From UBA7359 sp964523895 (lineage in GTDB: Bacteria > Pseudomonadota > Gammaproteobacteria > Eutrophobiales > Eutrophobiaceae): a stretch of 34,793 nucleotides of DNA. Below the pieces are notes generated by a model. The model was not told the origin of the DNA. It was given only the letters and a program-made list of their open reading frames with translations, and did not search any database. Where the stretch lies: assembly GCA_964523895.1 (NCBI GenBank), contig CAZGBJ010000026.1:1-34793 (forward strand), in the 5' to 3' direction. How positions within the stretch are numbered: position 1 is the stretch's first letter; every line of letters starts with the position of its first letter. Positions 33,973-34,793 of the stretch are shown here, piece after piece. Made by a program: the position numbers and the translations under genes.

Positions 33973-33986
33973 TTAGGAGAATTGAA
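33973..33986 (+). promoter_or_regulatory. csrA ribosome binding site with GGA motifs
   Basis: AGGAG at 33975–33979 lies seven bases before the csrA ATG. It is preceded by a second AGGA at 33968–33971 and by ATGGA near 33947. Tandem GGA motifs overlapping the Shine-Dalgarno sequence are the known binding pattern of CsrA, so autoregulation is likely. Confidence 0.5.
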
Positions 33987-34187
33987 ATGTTGATATTAAC
34001 TCGACGGGTAGGTGAGTCGTTGATGATTGGAGATGAGGTTAGCGTCACCGTATTAGGAATTCGTGGAAATCAAGTTCGCATTGGCGTTAATGCACCCAAG
34101 GAAGTCGCAGTACACCGAGAAGAAATCTATGAACGGATACAGCACGAAAAAATTGATGATGAATCATCATCTGAGGCATCAGAGTAG
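33987..34187 (+). CDS. csrA: Carbon storage regulator CsrA
   Basis: CsrA is a small dimeric RNA-binding protein that binds GGA motifs in mRNA leaders and controls translation and stability. The 66 residues begin MLILTRRVGESLMIGDEVSVTVLGIRGNQVRIGV, with the RNA-contacting residues (Leu4, Arg6, Arg7) and the VAVHREEIYERI segment (Arg44) intact. A short acidic/serine-rich tail follows. It sits between lysC and tRNA-Ser(GCU), the conserved gammaproteobacterial position. Confidence 0.98.
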   Translation: MLILTRRVGESLMIGDEVSVTVLGIRGNQVRIGVNAPKEVAVHREEIYERIQHEKIDDESSSEASE

Positions 34188-34281
34188 TCCAGATATTTTT
34201 AAGTAGTCTTTACCCTGAAACCTGGCAAGGGTATCCTAGACGGCCTGTAAATCCATGGTCACAAACCTCGTATTAACCTGG

Positions 34282-34310
34282 AAAGTCATCATATTGTGGT
34301 GACTTTTCTG
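34282..34310 (+). terminator. Putative rho-independent terminator downstream of csrA
   Basis: AAAGTCATCA (34282–34291) pairs with TGGTGACTTT (34297–34306) over ten positions with one G·T wobble and a five-base loop, followed by a short T-rich run. It lies 94 bases after the csrA stop and before tRNA-Ser, giving csrA a long 3' untranslated region. Confidence 0.6.
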
Positions 34311-34372
34311 TGTGTGCATTTAGAGTGGTTGGATACAGGATTTGGTCTGTTTTATTTTATGAATAATAATTT

Positions 34373-34464
34373 GGAGAGGTGGCCGAGTGGCTGAAGGCGC
34401 TCCCCTGCTAAGGGAGTATATGGTTTATCCCGTATCGAGGGTTCGAATCCCTCTCTCTCCGCCA
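34373..34464 (+). tRNA. tRNA-Ser (anticodon GCU)
   Basis: The 92-nt cloverleaf starts with GGAGAGG paired to TCTCTCC. The D arm contains GGCCGAGTGG. The anticodon stem CTCCC/GGGAG holds loop CTGCTAA (anticodon GCT). A long variable arm typical of class II tRNA-Ser is present, with T arm GGGTTCGAATCCC and an encoded CCA end. It reads AGC and AGU. The location after csrA matches serV in E. coli. A 15-bp copy of its 3' end occurs again at 34615. Confidence 0.97.
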
Positions 34465-34511
34465 TAATTATAAAACGCATACGTTAATGATATGTGTGCG
34501 TTTTATAATTA
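34465..34511. terminator. Long AT-rich hairpin after tRNA-Ser
   Basis: A perfect 15-bp stem, TAATTATAAAACGCA (34465–34479) with its complement at 34497–34511, begins directly after the tRNA CCA. It can extend to about 20 pairs with two G·T pairs. The descending arm contains TTTTATAATTATTA, so it is a probable, possibly bidirectional, terminator for the tRNA transcript. Confidence 0.65.
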
Positions 34512-34538
34512 TTACTGGCTTAGAGTTTAATTGATGAG

Positions 34539-34629
34539 AACCCATAATTGGGTTGAGAATCCCAATGCACATGGATGTGCAGGTGACGCGAAGGTCATGG
34601 ATGACCGAGAGCGGCCTCTCTCTCCGCCA
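34539..34629. repeat. Periodic hairpin array ending in a tRNA-Ser 3'-end copy
   Basis: Three small hairpins with six-base loops follow one another: AACCC-ATAATT-GGGTT (34539–34554), TGCAC-ATGGAT-GTGCA (34566–34581) and GGTC-ATGGAT-GACC (34593–34606). They are separated by 11-base spacers, so loop centres recur every 26–27 bp. A fourth, GAGAG-CGGC-CTCTC (34607–34620), runs into CCTCTCTCTCCGCCA (34615–34629), identical to the last 15 bases of tRNA-Ser (34450–34464). No gene is present. Confidence 0.6.
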
Positions 34630-34674
34630 ATTTAAAAGGATTTAATTAAATACTTTTTCTTATGAAGTCCGGGC

Positions 34675-34703
34675 TTGCAGCCTAAGATACCACTCTTCAT
34701 AAT
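34675..34703 (+). promoter_or_regulatory. tRNA-Arg promoter
   Basis: TTGCAG (34675–34680), 17 bases, CATAAT (34698–34703), then a GC-rich discriminator (ACGCGG) as at stringently controlled stable-RNA promoters. The mature tRNA-Arg begins 20 bases after the -10. An eight-base inverted repeat TTATGAAG/CTTCATAA (34660–34667 and 34695–34702) brackets it. Confidence 0.65.
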
Positions 34704-34722
34704 ACGCGGCTTTTCAAACAAC

Positions 34723-34793
34723 GCGCCCGTAGCTCAGCTGGATAGAGTACCTGGCTACGAACTAGGGGGTCGGAGGTTCGAATCCTTCCGGGC
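34723..34793 (+). tRNA. tRNA-Arg (anticodon ACG), truncated by the window edge
   Basis: The sequence begins GCGCCCGTAGCTCAGCTGG. The anticodon stem CCTGG/CTAGG encloses CTACGAA (anticodon ACG), and the T arm GGAGGTTCGAATCCTTCC is complete. The acceptor 3' strand stops at GGGC, so the last bases lie outside the window. A34 should be edited to inosine by TadA, encoded at 25393. The order after csrA and tRNA-Ser matches the E. coli serV–argV locus. Confidence 0.95.

Noticed and set aside
34450..34629. Integrated element flanked by attL/attR in the tRNA-Ser gene
   Set aside because: Only 150 bp lie between the two 15-bp copies and no integrase or cargo gene is present; it is at most a scar, reported as a finding.
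1..34793. CRISPR array, prophage, transposase or toxin–antitoxin genes
   Set aside because: No regularly spaced long direct repeats with unique spacers, no phage or transposase domains, and no small paired toxin/antitoxin frames were seen.

Overview
The window is a stretch of gammaproteobacterial chromosome, visibly AT-rich. Nearly all genes are core housekeeping genes. Gene order supports this placement: pncC–recA–recX–alaS–csrA–tRNA-Ser(GCU)–tRNA-Arg(ACG), mrdA–rodA–rlpA–dacA and ybeD–lipB–lipA follow the E. coli arrangement. The GatCAB amidotransferase and the lysC between alaS and csrA exclude an enteric and suggest a Pseudomonas-, Methylococcales- or Thiotrichales-like lineage. I cannot name the genus.

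Layout. (1) 70–3293, minus: gatC-gatA-gatB, the transamidation route to Gln-tRNA or Asn-tRNA. (2) 3544–13216, plus: a nearly gapless cell-elongation block, mreB-mreC-mreD-mrdA-rodA-mltB-rlpA-dacA, followed by a D-amino acid transaminase gene and queD. (3) 13444–16716, minus: an island holding a YadH/YadG-type ABC exporter, a tandem cyclic-nucleotide-binding protein and a DUF4389 membrane protein. It separates the cell-wall genes from their usual ybeD-lipB-lipA neighbours. (4) 17024–19675, plus: ybeD, lipB, lipA and an ElyC/YdcF-like gene. (5) 19679–21854, minus: an M23 endopeptidase gene and xseA. (6) 22143–26348, plus: guaB, guaA, tadA, pncC. (7) 26355–28136, minus: a fatty-acid desaturase and a WYL regulator, inserted between pncC and recA. 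(8) 28344 to the end, plus: recA, recX, alaS, lysC, csrA, tRNA-Ser and a truncated tRNA-Arg.

I found no obvious new multi-gene system. The most notable signals are smaller. mreC appears to start at ATT, and recX at a CTG that overlaps the recA stop codon; each has a well-placed Shine-Dalgarno sequence and no reasonable canonical alternative. Three long imperfect palindromes of about 175–220 bp sit directly against gene ends (queD/yadH, xseA/guaB, guaB/guaA), and two share a recognisable core. A periodic array of small hairpins with hexanucleotide loops lies after tRNA-Ser and ends in a copy of that tRNA's 3' terminus. The divergent WYL-regulator/recA region has a near-consensus sigma70 promoter, a small palindrome and only a half-preserved LexA box.

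All functional calls come from reading translations and motifs by eye. No database search or structure calculation was run.
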